From contig CAYGZC010000351.1 of the NCBI GenBank assembly GCA_964354225.1, positions 1 to 22,817 of the forward strand: a DNA stretch of 22,817 nucleotides. The letters run 5' to 3'. Shown piece by piece: positions 8,569-16,659 of the stretch. Below the pieces are notes generated by a model. It saw only the letters and a list, made by a program, of their open reading frames with translations. It did no database searches and was not told the origin of the DNA. Position 1 is the stretch's first letter. The number at the start of each line of letters is the position of its first letter. Position numbers and translations under genes: made by a program. This stretch comes from CAYGZC01 sp964354225. GTDB lineage: Bacteria; Bacteroidota; Ignavibacteria; UBA10030; SZUA-254.

Positions 8569-9147
8569 TGCCATTAAAATTAATAGAATTTCTAACTTAG
8601 CAAGTAATTTCATTATAAGAAATTTTTTATGATATATTGAGGGAATAAACAACATTCAAATGAAATTTAGACAAAAAAGTCGGCTTATCGCCGACTTTTG
8701 TTATTTTTATTGAAATTTCACAATAAAATACGTGGTTTATCTCATATCGTGTAAAAAAATGCTTGAGATTAAAAGGAACAATCTATATATTGAATTAAGT
8801 TAAATAATTTAAATCAAACTAGTTTACTATTATGAAATTTTCGATATCACCGTTAGCAGATTGTCCTGAAAACGATGACAATTATTCATTTGGGTCTTGA
8901 CTATCGATTAATATACTCTTTGAATCACTTTAAATGATAGTCCACTTGGAAAACATGTAATCCCATAAGATGATATTTGTAAGCCTAAAATACTCATGGA
9001 ACGGTATTCAAACTCATTATGTTAACAAATACATAAATGACAATTTGATTTTATACTTTATCAACTCCATCAAGATTACAGAAAAACTTATTAGATGAAA
9101 TATCCTTTTAATTAACCATGAAAATGATTTTTCTCAAATAATTAAAT
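8569..9147. other. 579-bp AT-rich intergenic region between the two T9SS cargo genes
   Basis: Apart from the terminator at 8675-8699 I see no gene here. A 22-codon ORF beginning at 8832 has no ribosome site. GACTATC (8899-8905) and GATAGTC (8936-8942) form a 7-bp inverted repeat 30 nt apart that may be chance. The promoter of the 1461-aa gene should lie in the right half, but I cannot pick a convincing -35/-10 or -33/-7 pair. Confidence 0.6.
8675..8699 (+). terminator. Rho-independent terminator after the 1130-aa cargo gene
   Basis: AAAAGTCGGC (8675-8684) pairs perfectly with GCCGACTTTT (8690-8699) around a 5-nt loop, followed by GTTATTTTTATT. It is about 107 bp after the stop codon. Its core is nearly the same sequence as the terminator after SOD. 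Confidence 0.85.
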
Positions 9148-12100
9148 ATGGAAAAACAAATCATGAAACGAATTCTCCTGCTCAGCGTAATTTGCTCATT
9201 TACAATTGGGAACCTTATTGCTCAACAAACATCTTGGCAATGGGTCAACCCTCTTCCTCAAGGGAATGTCTTAAATAGCGTTTATGCTATTGACAAGGAC
9301 ACTGTTTATGGTGTTGCAAGCAATGGCACAATAATCAAAACAACCAATGGTGGGAGAACATGGCAGGTCACTCCAAACGTCGCCGGTGTTACGGAAGCAT
9401 TGTATGCTATTCGATTTAGTTCCAACTCGATTGGGTGGGTGGTTGGAGAGTTTGGGCGTATACTTAAAACAACTGATGCCGGCAGAACATGGTTCATTCA
9501 ATATGCTCCAACAACAATGGATCTGTTCGGTATGGAATTTATTTCCTCAACAACCGGCTGGATAATAGGTACACAAGGTATTATCTTCAAAACGACGAAC
9601 GGCGGAGATTCATGGATACCACAGAATAGCGGTATAACAGCGACACTTTACGGAATATACTTCCAAAACTCAACAACATGCTGGGTAGTTGGAACTGATG
9701 GAAAGATAATTTCTTCAACAGACGGTGGAACAACCTGGTTATCAAAAACAAGCGGAACAATCCAGAATCTTTACAGTATCCAATTCATTTCACCATCTCT
9801 TGGATATGCCGTCGGTGCATTCGGTCTTATAATTCGTTCAACTAATGGAGGCGAAACATGGCTACCTCAAGCAAGCGGCGTTGATTTCAGTTTGTATGGA
9901 TTACAATTTCCAACAGCTCTGATTGGATATGCAACCGGTAGTTTTGGCAGCATGATAAAGACAACCAATGGTGGATATTCTTGGTTTGTTCAATCAAGCA
10001 GAACGTATAATGATCTCTACGGTATCCACTTCGCATCCTCCACTACGGGATGGGCAGTTGGAGATTACGGAACGATACTAAATACAACCGACGGCGGCAC
10101 AAATTGGACACATCAATCGAATGGTGTTAAAAACCTACTCAACGGAATTTCTTTCTCGTCTCCCTCGCATGGAGTTGCGGTAGGTGAAGAAGGTACTATC
10201 ATCCGAACAATTGATGGTGGTGGTTCTTGGTCAGAACAATCAAGCGGCGTTCTCCAGATATTGTACGGCGTGCACATGATCAATGATGATGTTGGATGGA
10301 TTGTAGGCGACAGTTCTGTTATTTTAAGAACCACAAACGGTGGTACAACTTGGATTGAACAAAACGGTCATAACGAGCTATCGTTGTACTCGGTTTTCTT
10401 TGTTAATACATCAAATGGTTGGGCTGTCGGCGATTTTGGATCGATATTAGCAACCATAAACGGGGGTTACTCATGGCATCCAGAAACTTCAAACGTATAT
10501 GTACCGTTAACTCGAATTAAATTTTTAAATACTTCAATAGGTTGGGCTGTGGGTTTTAGCGGAGAGATTTTAAAAACTAACGATGGTGGCCACAACTGGG
10601 AACAACAAATAAGCAATACATATCAGACACTATATTCATTAGCTATTATAGATGAAAACACGGTATATGCTACAGGAGATTTTGGGACTGTAGTAGTTAC
10701 AACCGACGGCGGAGCTACATGGCAAGAATATACGGCTGATGGATGGGAAAGCTTTTACGGCTCAGCTTTTCTCGATAGAACAACCGGCTGGGCATGTGGT
10801 GATGATGGAGTAATTTATAAAACCACAGATGCCTGCTCAACATGGACAACACAAAATAGCGGGACGTATAATACCTTGTGGGATATGCAACTAATAAAAT
10901 CCACTTCAGGGGGTGGAACACTCTTCGCAGCAGGTGTGGGTGGTACATTAATCTGTTCCGGTGTTTCCCCAATGCCCTTTCGATTGTGGACAGGCACATA
11001 TGATGCATCGTGGACATCAGCTGGCAATTGGAATCCCGTAGGAGTTCCAGATAAGGGAGATAGCGTGTACATACCGGTAACAACAAACAATCCTGAATTG
11101 CTAAGTTTAATTCAACAAGTAAACCTTGGAAGTCTGCGCATCGGTGCTGGGGCAAAACTAACAATCGGCAGTGGGCCGGCACAACTTGTTGTTAGCGGAA
11201 ACATAAAAATTGATGGTATCCTCGACATTCATCCATCTTCAACATTAGAAATCATCGCGGGAGATAACTTCGCATTGGGTACGAATGGGATCCTGAATCC
11301 TGCACAATCAACAATCGCGATTATCAACAACGGGCAATTAAGAGGATCATTTTTCAATCTCATAATTGCCAATGGTGCAAATGTTCAATCGAATGGCAAT
11401 GTTGAGATCAGAAATAACCTCACGATTCATACCGATATTTCTCTTCGTCAGCAAGATACGCTATCCATCCTAAATCCTGAGCCGCAAGGATTCCAGGGAA
11501 TAGGATTCGTCAATAAAGGCACTATCAGACGTTCAATTCGTCAGGGGGGAACGTACGATTATAGATTCGAGAGTCCTATCACATACATAAAATTCCACCC
11601 AACCGGTACCATGCCCGATGCCGTTTTAATGACTGCATATCCGAACACGCGTGGTTCGGGACTTTCTGATGCTATATTCGTAAAACGATATTATTCCATC
11701 TCCGCAATAGGTGGAAACGATTACCTCTCATTATTATCGTTACGATATGATACTTCTGAGACTCAAATTCCAATTGATGATCTTGGATTCTTCCGCGATT
11801 CCAGTGACATTTTATTCAATATGGGAGTCACAGATTATCTTGACAGCGATATCGTTGCGATTAACCTTGACTCCGTCTCGAAATTTTCAAAGTGGTACAT
11901 CGGTAAGAAGGATTATATCTGGAAGCATCCTCAGCAATTCATGGATAGTTTAATTATTTCAGACCACGGCTCTGGTATCGACACAATAGTGTTCGGTATC
12001 GCACCAGGTGCAACAGACGGTATCGATCCTTATTTAGGAGAAAGTCAGCTTCCACCAAAACCTTCTGCGGGTACTTTCGATACCCGATGGGTCATACCTG

Positions 12101-13533
12101 GAACCAATGGAACGAATGTGAATATCCGAGACATTTTAGATTTTTCACATCAGCAGGTGATCTATACTGGTACATTTCAACCGGGTTCCGGTGGTTATCC
12201 CTTTACACTCCGATGGAATAATATGCTCTTTCCATTTGGGACAGCAACCTTGCGAGACGCTGCAACTCAAGGCGGACAGTTTTCCGTTAATATGAGGTAT
12301 CAAAATTCATATGTAATCACAAATCCATCTATTGCCTCGTTCGAGATTGTCTACCAATCACCGACATTTTATTCTTATAATCAAGGGTGGAATATGATTG
12401 CCGTTCCAGTTTTATTCTGGGGTGATAATCATAAAACCACTATCTTCCCGACATCTATTTCGAGTGCATTTAGATACTCCAACTTGTATATTGAAGAAGA
12501 TATGCTAACTCATGGAATTGGATATTGGTTGAAGTTTGCCGCTCCCGAGGTTGTTTCCATTAACGGAAATCCTATTTTCGACGAAACGATACAGGTTAAT
12601 GAAGGATGGAATCTGATTGGCTCTATCTCCACACCTATCGTTACAAGTAACATTCTTCAGTCACCTTCAAATATCATTCAGAGTGATTTCTTCTCGTATG
12701 ATCTCAGTTATAATCCAACCGATACCATCTATCCAGCGAAAGCATATTGGATTAAAACAAATCAGCCCGGCCAATTAGTTCTATTAAGTTCGATTGTAAC
12801 TAACAAGCAAGCAAATATTAGAAACCACGAATATGAACTTGGACAATTCAATACGATTACAGTTTCAGATAAAGACGGATATAAGCAGGTATTGTACTTC
12901 GGGGATGAGACAAATGTATCCATATCAAAAGAAAGATACGAGCTACCTCCACAGCCACCAGATGGAATTTTCGATGTACGATTCACATCGAACAATATGG
13001 TTGAATTATGGCCGGTCGAATCGAAATTCTTGACGATTAAACTTCAGAGCTCTGCATATCCGATCACTATCAATTGGAAGATTAAACAACCTTCGTTACA
13101 GTCATTGTCTTTGATAGATGCAAACACGGGTAAGCGTTTACATCAATCAACCGCGCAAGGTGATAACTCGCTTCAAATATCTGACTCTTCAATCAAATCC
13201 ATAATAATTAAAGCTGAAGGATCGAAAATTATTCCGAAAGAATTTGTACTTAAGCAAAATTATCCTAATCCTTTTAATCCGTCGACTGTGATTGAATACG
13301 CGCTTCCTGTTGATGCACAAGTCACAGTTAAGATTTATAACCTGCTGGGGCAGGAAGTTGCCTCACTTCTTGATAGCAAACCGATGGAAGCTGGGCTGCA
13401 TCAGATAGAATTCAATCCGAGCAATCTCATAAAAGGAAATGGTAATAGCTCGGGTGTATATTTGTATCGCATTTCAGCAAGAAGTGATCAGAAAAACTTT
13501 TTGGATGTAAAGAAGATGCTCTTTTTAAAATAA
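9148..13533 (+). CDS. Giant Ycf48/BNR-like propeller protein with T9SS sorting domain (1461 aa)
   Basis: A 1461-residue secreted protein. The signal peptide is MKRILLLSVICSFTIGNLIAQ; its Met is codon 6 (ATG 9163), which may be the true start because neither ATG has a clear ribosome site. Residues about 45-608 hold 13 full repeats of roughly 41 residues of the pattern GWaVGxxGxIxxTTxGGxxW, the Ycf48/BNR-like propeller motif, plus a partial repeat. From about 613 a WTGTYDASWTSAGNWNPVGVP stretch starts a beta-rich, possibly beta-helical region. GWNMIAVPV (about 1080) and GWNLIGS (about 1152) follow. LPPKPSAGTFDTRW (about 968) and ELPPQPPDGIFDVRF (about 1265) look like two copies of one module. 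The end is a T9SS type A domain with YPNPFNP at 1372-1378. Ycf48-type propellers in cyanobacteria aid photosystem II assembly, but here a surface binding or scaffold role is more likely. Confidence 0.88.
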   Translation: MEKQIMKRILLLSVICSFTIGNLIAQQTSWQWVNPLPQGNVLNSVYAIDKDTVYGVASNGTIIKTTNGGRTWQVTPNVAGVTEALYAIRFSSNSIGWVVGEFGRILKTTDAGRTWFIQYAPTTMDLFGMEFISSTTGWIIGTQGIIFKTTNGGDSWIPQNSGITATLYGIYFQNSTTCWVVGTDGKIISSTDGGTTWLSKTSGTIQNLYSIQFISPSLGYAVGAFGLIIRSTNGGETWLPQASGVDFSLYGLQFPTALIGYATGSFGSMIKTTNGGYSWFVQSSRTYNDLYGIHFASSTTGWAVGDYGTILNTTDGGTNWTHQSNGVKNLLNGISFSSPSHGVAVGEEGTIIRTIDGGGSWSEQSSGVLQILYGVHMINDDVGWIVGDSSVILRTTNGGTTWIEQNGHNELSLYSVFFVNTSNGWAVGDFGSILATINGGYSWHPETSNVYVPLTRIKFLNTSIGWAVGFSGEILKTNDGGHNWEQQISNTYQTLYSLAIIDENTVYATGDFGTVVVTTDGGATWQEYTADGWESFYGSAFLDRTTGWACGDDGVIYKTTDACSTWTTQNSGTYNTLWDMQLIKSTSGGGTLFAAGVGGTLICSGVSPMPFRLWTGTYDASWTSAGNWNPVGVPDKGDSVYIPVTTNNPELLSLIQQVNLGSLRIGAGAKLTIGSGPAQLVVSGNIKIDGILDIHPSSTLEIIAGDNFALGTNGILNPAQSTIAIINNGQLRGSFFNLIIANGANVQSNGNVEIRNNLTIHTDISLRQQDTLSILNPEPQGFQGIGFVNKGTIRRSIRQGGTYDYRFESPITYIKFHPTGTMPDAVLMTAYPNTRGSGLSDAIFVKRYYSISAIGGNDYLSLLSLRYDTSETQIPIDDLGFFRDSSDILFNMGVTDYLDSDIVAINLDSVSKFSKWYIGKKDYIWKHPQQFMDSLIISDHGSGIDTIVFGIAPGATDGIDPYLGESQLPPKPSAGTFDTRWVIPGTNGTNVNIRDILDFSHQQVIYTGTFQPGSGGYPFTLRWNNMLFPFGTATLRDAATQGGQFSVNMRYQNSYVITNPSIASFEIVYQSPTFYSYNQGWNMIAVPVLFWGDNHKTTIFPTSISSAFRYSNLYIEEDMLTHGIGYWLKFAAPEVVSINGNPIFDETIQVNEGWNLIGSISTPIVTSNILQSPSNIIQSDFFSYDLSYNPTDTIYPAKAYWIKTNQPGQLVLLSSIVTNKQANIRNHEYELGQFNTITVSDKDGYKQVLYFGDETNVSISKERYELPPQPPDGIFDVRFTSNNMVELWPVESKFLTIKLQSSAYPITINWKIKQPSLQSLSLIDANTGKRLHQSTAQGDNSLQISDSSIKSIIIKAEGSKIIPKEFVLKQNYPNPFNPSTVIEYALPVDAQVTVKIYNLLGQEVASLLDSKPMEAGLHQIEFNPSNLIKGNGNSSGVYLYRISARSDQKNFLDVKKMLFLK
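9280..10960 (+). repeat. Tandem 123-bp coding repeats, 13 full units plus a partial one
   Basis: The reading frame repeats about every 41 codons. Each unit contains [N/D]GGxxW, seen 13 times in forms such as NGGRTW, NGGDSW, DGGTTW and DGGHNW. The second has DAGRTW and the thirteenth has DACSTW instead of GG. A last unit ends at VGGTLICSG without the Trp. The units have diverged at the DNA level, so they are old duplications rather than a recent expansion. Confidence 0.85.
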
Positions 13534-13698
13534 GGCATTAGGAATTTTTTTATTTAGGGCACTTATAATGACTCTTTATTTTCACACAAGGCGCTATATC
13601 GTTCAAAGGACTTTTAAAAACTTTGATTCCTTCAATAACATTTTTTAGAAGCTCCCAATAATATATTTGGCCCAAAAACCATCTTCATAAAAAACACC

Positions 13699-13729
13699 TT
13701 GCAAGATTTTTAGATTTTACGTATATTTA
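13699..13729 (+). promoter_or_regulatory. Candidate Bacteroidota-type promoter upstream of prs
   Basis: TTG at 13699-13701 is followed 20 bp later by TATATTTA (13722-13729), one base away from the TAnnTTTG -7 pattern known from Bacteroidota. A start of transcription near 13736 would leave an untranslated leader of about 80 nt with a strong hairpin. The match is short, so this is tentative. Confidence 0.35.
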
Positions 13730-13744
13730 GGGCGAACTTATTGA

Positions 13745-13773
13745 CCGAAAGCTTCGATTTTTTAAGCTTTCGG
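13745..13773 (+). promoter_or_regulatory. Perfect 10-bp hairpin in the presumed prs leader
   Basis: CCGAAAGCTT (13745-13754) pairs with AAGCTTTCGG (13764-13773) around a 9-nt T-rich loop. No T run follows on either strand, so it is not a standard terminator. It ends 41 nt before the prs ATG. It could be an RNA-stability or regulatory leader, or the end of the upstream transcription unit. Confidence 0.5.
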
Positions 13774-13814
13774 GCTATTTCAGAATAATTTACTATCCTA
13801 TCAAGTATTCAAGA

Positions 13815-14762
13815 ATGTCTGAGCTTAAGCTTTTTTCTGGAAGGTCGAATCCCGGACTTGCCGGCAATGTTGCCAAAAAAACAGGTATACCACTTGGCAA
13901 GTGTGATGTTCGAAATTTTAGTGATGGTGAAATATGGGTAAAATACAATGAGAATATACGGGGCGATGACGTTTTCATAATACAGTCGACCAATCCACCC
14001 GCTTCGAATTTAATTGAGCTTCTGATAATGATCGACGCAGCAAAGCGAGCATCGGCACGACGGGTTACAGCGGTTATTCCATACTTTGGCTACGCCCGGC
14101 AAGATAGGAAAGATCAGCCAAGAGTTTCGATCACGGCAAAACTAGTAGCAAACCTGATTACCGTAGCTGGTGCTGAGCGAGTGATCACGATGGATTTACA
14201 TGCACCTCAGATCCAAGGTTTCTTTGATATACCTGTTGATCATCTATATTCATCGGCAGTGTATATTACGTTCTTTGCAAATAAAAAAATTCCTGATCTG
14301 GCAGTTGTATCGCCGGATGTGGGTGGAATAAAAATGGCGCGTGCGTTTGCAAAACGTTTAGATGCCGGTCTTGTATTGATAGACAAACGTAGACCTAAAC
14401 CAAACCAGATCGAAGAGATGACAATCATCGGTAATGTAGAAGGGCGCAACATTCTTATTGTCGATGACCTGATCGATACAGCCGGAACATTCTGTAATGC
14501 GGTCAATGCACTAAGAAATGCAGGAGCGAACGAGATTTATGGTGCTTGTACTCATCCGATATTATCGGGTGAAGCATTAAATAGAATTTCAGAAACCAAT
14601 GTAACAAAAATTTACGTAACAGATTCAGTTGCACTCGATAGTAGATATACGAAAACAGGCAAGATTGAAATACTCTCCGTAGCAGATTTATTCGGAGAAG
14701 CAATATTACGAGCATTTAATAATCAATCCATAAGCTCATTATTCGACATTGATAAAGGATAA
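13815..14762 (+). CDS. prs: Ribose-phosphate pyrophosphokinase (PRPP synthetase)
   Basis: A 315-residue class I PRPP synthetase, of normal length. It makes 5-phosphoribosyl 1-diphosphate from ribose 5-phosphate and ATP for nucleotide, His, Trp and NAD synthesis. Motifs seen: SGRSNPGLA (8-16), ARQDRKDQPRVSITAK (94-109), the metal-binding MDLHAPQIQGFFDIPVDHL (126-144), SPDVGGIKMARAFA (166-179), the catalytic-loop DKRRP (190-194), and the PRPP-binding VDDLIDTAGT (216-225). There is no clear ribosome site before the ATG, which is common in this phylum. rplY follows after 14 bp and then pth, an arrangement (prs-rplY-pth) seen in many bacteria that links nucleotide supply and translation. Confidence 0.97.
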   Translation: MSELKLFSGRSNPGLAGNVAKKTGIPLGKCDVRNFSDGEIWVKYNENIRGDDVFIIQSTNPPASNLIELLIMIDAAKRASARRVTAVIPYFGYARQDRKDQPRVSITAKLVANLITVAGAERVITMDLHAPQIQGFFDIPVDHLYSSAVYITFFANKKIPDLAVVSPDVGGIKMARAFAKRLDAGLVLIDKRRPKPNQIEEMTIIGNVEGRNILIVDDLIDTAGTFCNAVNALRNAGANEIYGACTHPILSGEALNRISETNVTKIYVTDSVALDSRYTKTGKIEILSVADLFGEAILRAFNNQSISSLFDIDKG

Positions 14763-14776
14763 GAAAAGGATACATC

Positions 14777-15514
14777 ATGCGTGAAATAAATTTAAATGCT
14801 GAAGTCAGAACACGGCTTGGCAAGCATACTCACATTCTCCGACGCCAGGGGCTAGTTCCAGGTGTGTATTACATCCATGGCGAGGAAAATATACCAATCA
14901 CTGTTACAGAAAAAAGTCTAAGACCATTGATATATACTTCCGAAACCAATATCATCAATCTGAAACTGAATGATGGAACCGATCAAAATTGTATCCTACG
15001 CGACGTTCAATATGATGCGGTGACTGATAAACCGATCCATTTTGATCTTCAAGGATTACGACAGGATGAAAAAATAACGTTAGAAATTCCGATAATCGTG
15101 ACAGGTGGAACATCTGTTGGGGTACGTGAAGGTGGAATCTTACAACAAATTATTCATAGATTGAAAATCTCATGTCTTCCCAAAGATATCCCGGACCACA
15201 TCGAGGTGAATGTTGAGAATCTGAAGATCAACAATTTTATTCACGTATCCGATTTGAAGATTGAGAACGTGACTATTCTCGAGAGCGAGAATAGTTCCAT
15301 CGTTGGCGTTATGCCCCCGACAGTTGAAAAAGAACCGACACCTGAAGCTGTGGCAGTTGAAGAAACAGTTGAACCTGAGGTTATCGGAAAAGGCAAGAAA
15401 GTTGAAGAGGGTGAAGAGGGCGAAGCAGCACCTGAAAAGAAAACCGAAACCCCAGCGAAAGCCGCTGCAGCAACCAAGACTGCTGCACCTGCAAAAGAAG
15501 AAAAAAAACAATAG
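14777..15514 (+). CDS. rplY: Ribosomal protein bL25, general stress (CTC) type with long charged tail
   Basis: A 245-residue CTC-type bL25 that binds 5S rRNA in the large subunit. The N-terminal RNA-binding domain (about 1-90) has NAEVRTRLGKHTHILRRQGLVPGV-like sequence, and the second (TL5) domain runs from about 95 to 180, with VREGGILQQIIHRLKISCLP. After about 185 the protein becomes a low-complexity tail of Glu, Lys, Ala and Pro ending APAKEEKKQ, probably disordered. Such tails vary widely in length in Bacteroidota relatives. AAAAGGA lies 7 nt before the ATG. The segment just before the tail contains a perfect 10-bp DNA palindrome. Confidence 0.94.
   Translation: MREINLNAEVRTRLGKHTHILRRQGLVPGVYYIHGEENIPITVTEKSLRPLIYTSETNIINLKLNDGTDQNCILRDVQYDAVTDKPIHFDLQGLRQDEKITLEIPIIVTGGTSVGVREGGILQQIIHRLKISCLPKDIPDHIEVNVENLKINNFIHVSDLKIENVTILESENSSIVGVMPPTVEKEPTPEAVAVEETVEPEVIGKGKKVEEGEEGEAAPEKKTETPAKAAAATKTAAPAKEEKKQ
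15272..15295 (+). other. Perfect hairpin within the rplY coding sequence
   Basis: ACTATTCTCG (15272-15281) and CGAGAATAGT (15286-15295) form a 10-bp perfect stem with the 4-nt loop AGAG. It encodes part of TILESENSSI, the join between the folded TL5 domain and the charged tail. No T run follows, so it is not a terminator. Confidence 0.5.
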
Positions 15515-15529
15515 ATTAGCTATTCATTT

Positions 15530-16090
15530 GTGCGAGCTATTATTGGACTTGGTAATCCCGGAAATGAATACGAGAACACTCGACATAATATCGGATTTGC
15601 AGTCATAGATGCTGTAGCTTCAAAAATGGATATTATCCTCTCTGAAGGGAAAGGAGAATATCTCATAGGCTCAAAAAAGATCGGCAATAACAATATAACG
15701 TTAGTCAAACCGCTGACGTACATGAATAACTCAGGGATTGCCGTAAAAGAAATTATTGATTATTTTCATCTTGATCTGTGGCAAATACTTGTTGTGGTTG
15801 ATGATTTTAATTTGCCACTTGGTACAACCCGCATCCGACTGCGAGGTAGTGCCGGCGGTCATAATGGTTTGTATTCGATCATCTACCACCTTGGATCAGA
15901 AGATTTTCCGCGTCTCAGATGCGGCATTGCAGATGAATCAATGTCGAAGTACAAGAGTGCGAGGGCTGATTTTGTTCTTTCTTCATTTGATCGTAGTGAG
16001 AATAAAATAGTGCAGCAAATGATTAAAAAAGCTCGAGACATAGTATTAGAAACAACAATACAAGATTTACCAATGGCATTCAGCCATTAA
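15530..16090 (+). CDS. pth: Peptidyl-tRNA hydrolase
   Basis: A 186-residue bacterial Pth that frees tRNA from peptidyl-tRNA dropped by stalled ribosomes. By comparison with E. coli Pth the catalytic and substrate residues are all present: N9 in GLGNPG, catalytic H19 in NTRHNIGF, N66 in YMNNSG, D91 in VVVDDFNLPLG, and N112 in SAGGHNGL. The start is GTG at 15530, because the GLGNPG motif must lie near the N terminus and no upstream ATG is available in frame; no clear Shine-Dalgarno site is visible. It follows rplY by 15 bp, completing the prs-rplY-pth group. Confidence 0.96.
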   Translation: MRAIIGLGNPGNEYENTRHNIGFAVIDAVASKMDIILSEGKGEYLIGSKKIGNNNITLVKPLTYMNNSGIAVKEIIDYFHLDLWQILVVVDDFNLPLGTTRIRLRGSAGGHNGLYSIIYHLGSEDFPRLRCGIADESMSKYKSARADFVLSSFDRSENKIVQQMIKKARDIVLETTIQDLPMAFSH

Positions 16091-16114
16091 ATAACAAAAA
16101 TATTAATTAACCCT

Positions 16115-16159
16115 ATCTCGTAGTTTATTCCGAATACATCGGGATAATTATTTCGAGAT
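16115..16159 (+). promoter_or_regulatory. Structured leader before rpsF, possible S6:S18 autoregulatory element
   Basis: A two-part stem: ATCTCG (16115-16120) with CGAGAT (16154-16159), then an internal loop, then TTATTCCG (16125-16132) with CGGGATAA (16140-16147, one G-U pair) and a 7-nt loop. It ends 28 nt before the rpsF ATG. Leaders of rpsF-rpsR operons in many bacteria bind the S6:S18 complex through a CCG element. A CCG is present here, but paired in this fold, so the match is only suggestive. Confidence 0.45.
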
Positions 16160-16187
16160 CAACTTAAAAACGTCCGAAGGGAACAAA

Positions 16188-16622
16188 ATGGAACAAGTAA
16201 AACGACAATACGAAAACACCTTTATCATCAACGCATCGCTTGAGGATTCTCAGGTTGAATCAATCATAACACAAGTATCCGAGACGATCACAAGGAATGG
16301 TGGGGAGATTACGGCATTAAATAAGTGGGGTAGAAAACGACTTGCCTACACAATAAAAAAGAAGAATAATGGATATTACGTCAATATTGAATTCGTTGCG
16401 CTCGGCTCAGTGATCCCGCAGCTAGAACGCATGCTTACATTGAACGAAAATATCATACGATTTCTATCAATTCAGCTCGATGAAAAAGCATTAGAAGCCC
16501 GTCAACAACTGCCTCCGGTTCTATCAATTGATTCAATACCTAAAGTAGAAGAAATCGAGCATGAACCTCTCTTCGAGGATGAGGAAGAGCCGATCTTGCC
16601 CCCAGCGAAATCAATAAGCTAA
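16188..16622 (+). CDS. rpsF: Ribosomal protein bS6
   Basis: A 144-residue bS6, which pairs with bS18 on the platform of the small subunit. The ferredoxin-like core (about 8-105) has YENTFIINASLEDSQV, GGEITALNKWGRKRLAYTIKKK-like sequence and NGYYVNIEF, all typical. After about 115 there is an acidic tail, EHEPLFEDEEEPILPP, comparable to the glutamate tail of E. coli S6, which is modified by RimK; whether that happens here is unknown. GAAGGGA lies 6 nt before the ATG. It heads the conserved rpsF-ssb-rpsR-rplI operon. Confidence 0.96.
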   Translation: MEQVKRQYENTFIINASLEDSQVESIITQVSETITRNGGEITALNKWGRKRLAYTIKKKNNGYYVNIEFVALGSVIPQLERMLTLNENIIRFLSIQLDEKALEARQQLPPVLSIDSIPKVEEIEHEPLFEDEEEPILPPAKSIS

Positions 16623-16659
16623 ACTAACGAATTCCAATGTTAATGCATAAGGACTGATT

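Noticed and set aside
8832..8900. A 22-codon ORF in the long intergenic region
   Set aside because: It has no ribosome site, no recognisable sequence, and is short enough to arise by chance.
8899..8942. GACTATC/GATAGTC inverted repeat as a regulatory site
   Set aside because: The 7-bp arms are 30 nt apart in AT-rich sequence, with no promoter element nearby, so chance is the simpler explanation.
9280..10960. Direct repeats considered as a CRISPR array
   Set aside because: The 123-bp period is in frame, units are diverged, and every unit encodes the same propeller motif; there are no spacers or cas genes.
10715..11182. A 155-codon minus-strand open frame inside the propeller gene
   Set aside because: It lies wholly inside the repeat-bearing coding sequence on the other strand, shows no domain, and its composition is that expected from reading the antisense strand.
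15170..15511. Minus-strand Cys/Phe-rich frame opposite the end of rplY
   Set aside because: It is the reverse of the Glu/Lys/Ala-rich tail codons, which give long antisense open frames by composition alone.
15494..15513. A-rich run at the end of rplY as a programmed frameshift site
   Set aside because: The stop codon follows within a few bases and neither alternative frame gives a meaningful extension; the run encodes a Lys/Glu-rich end.
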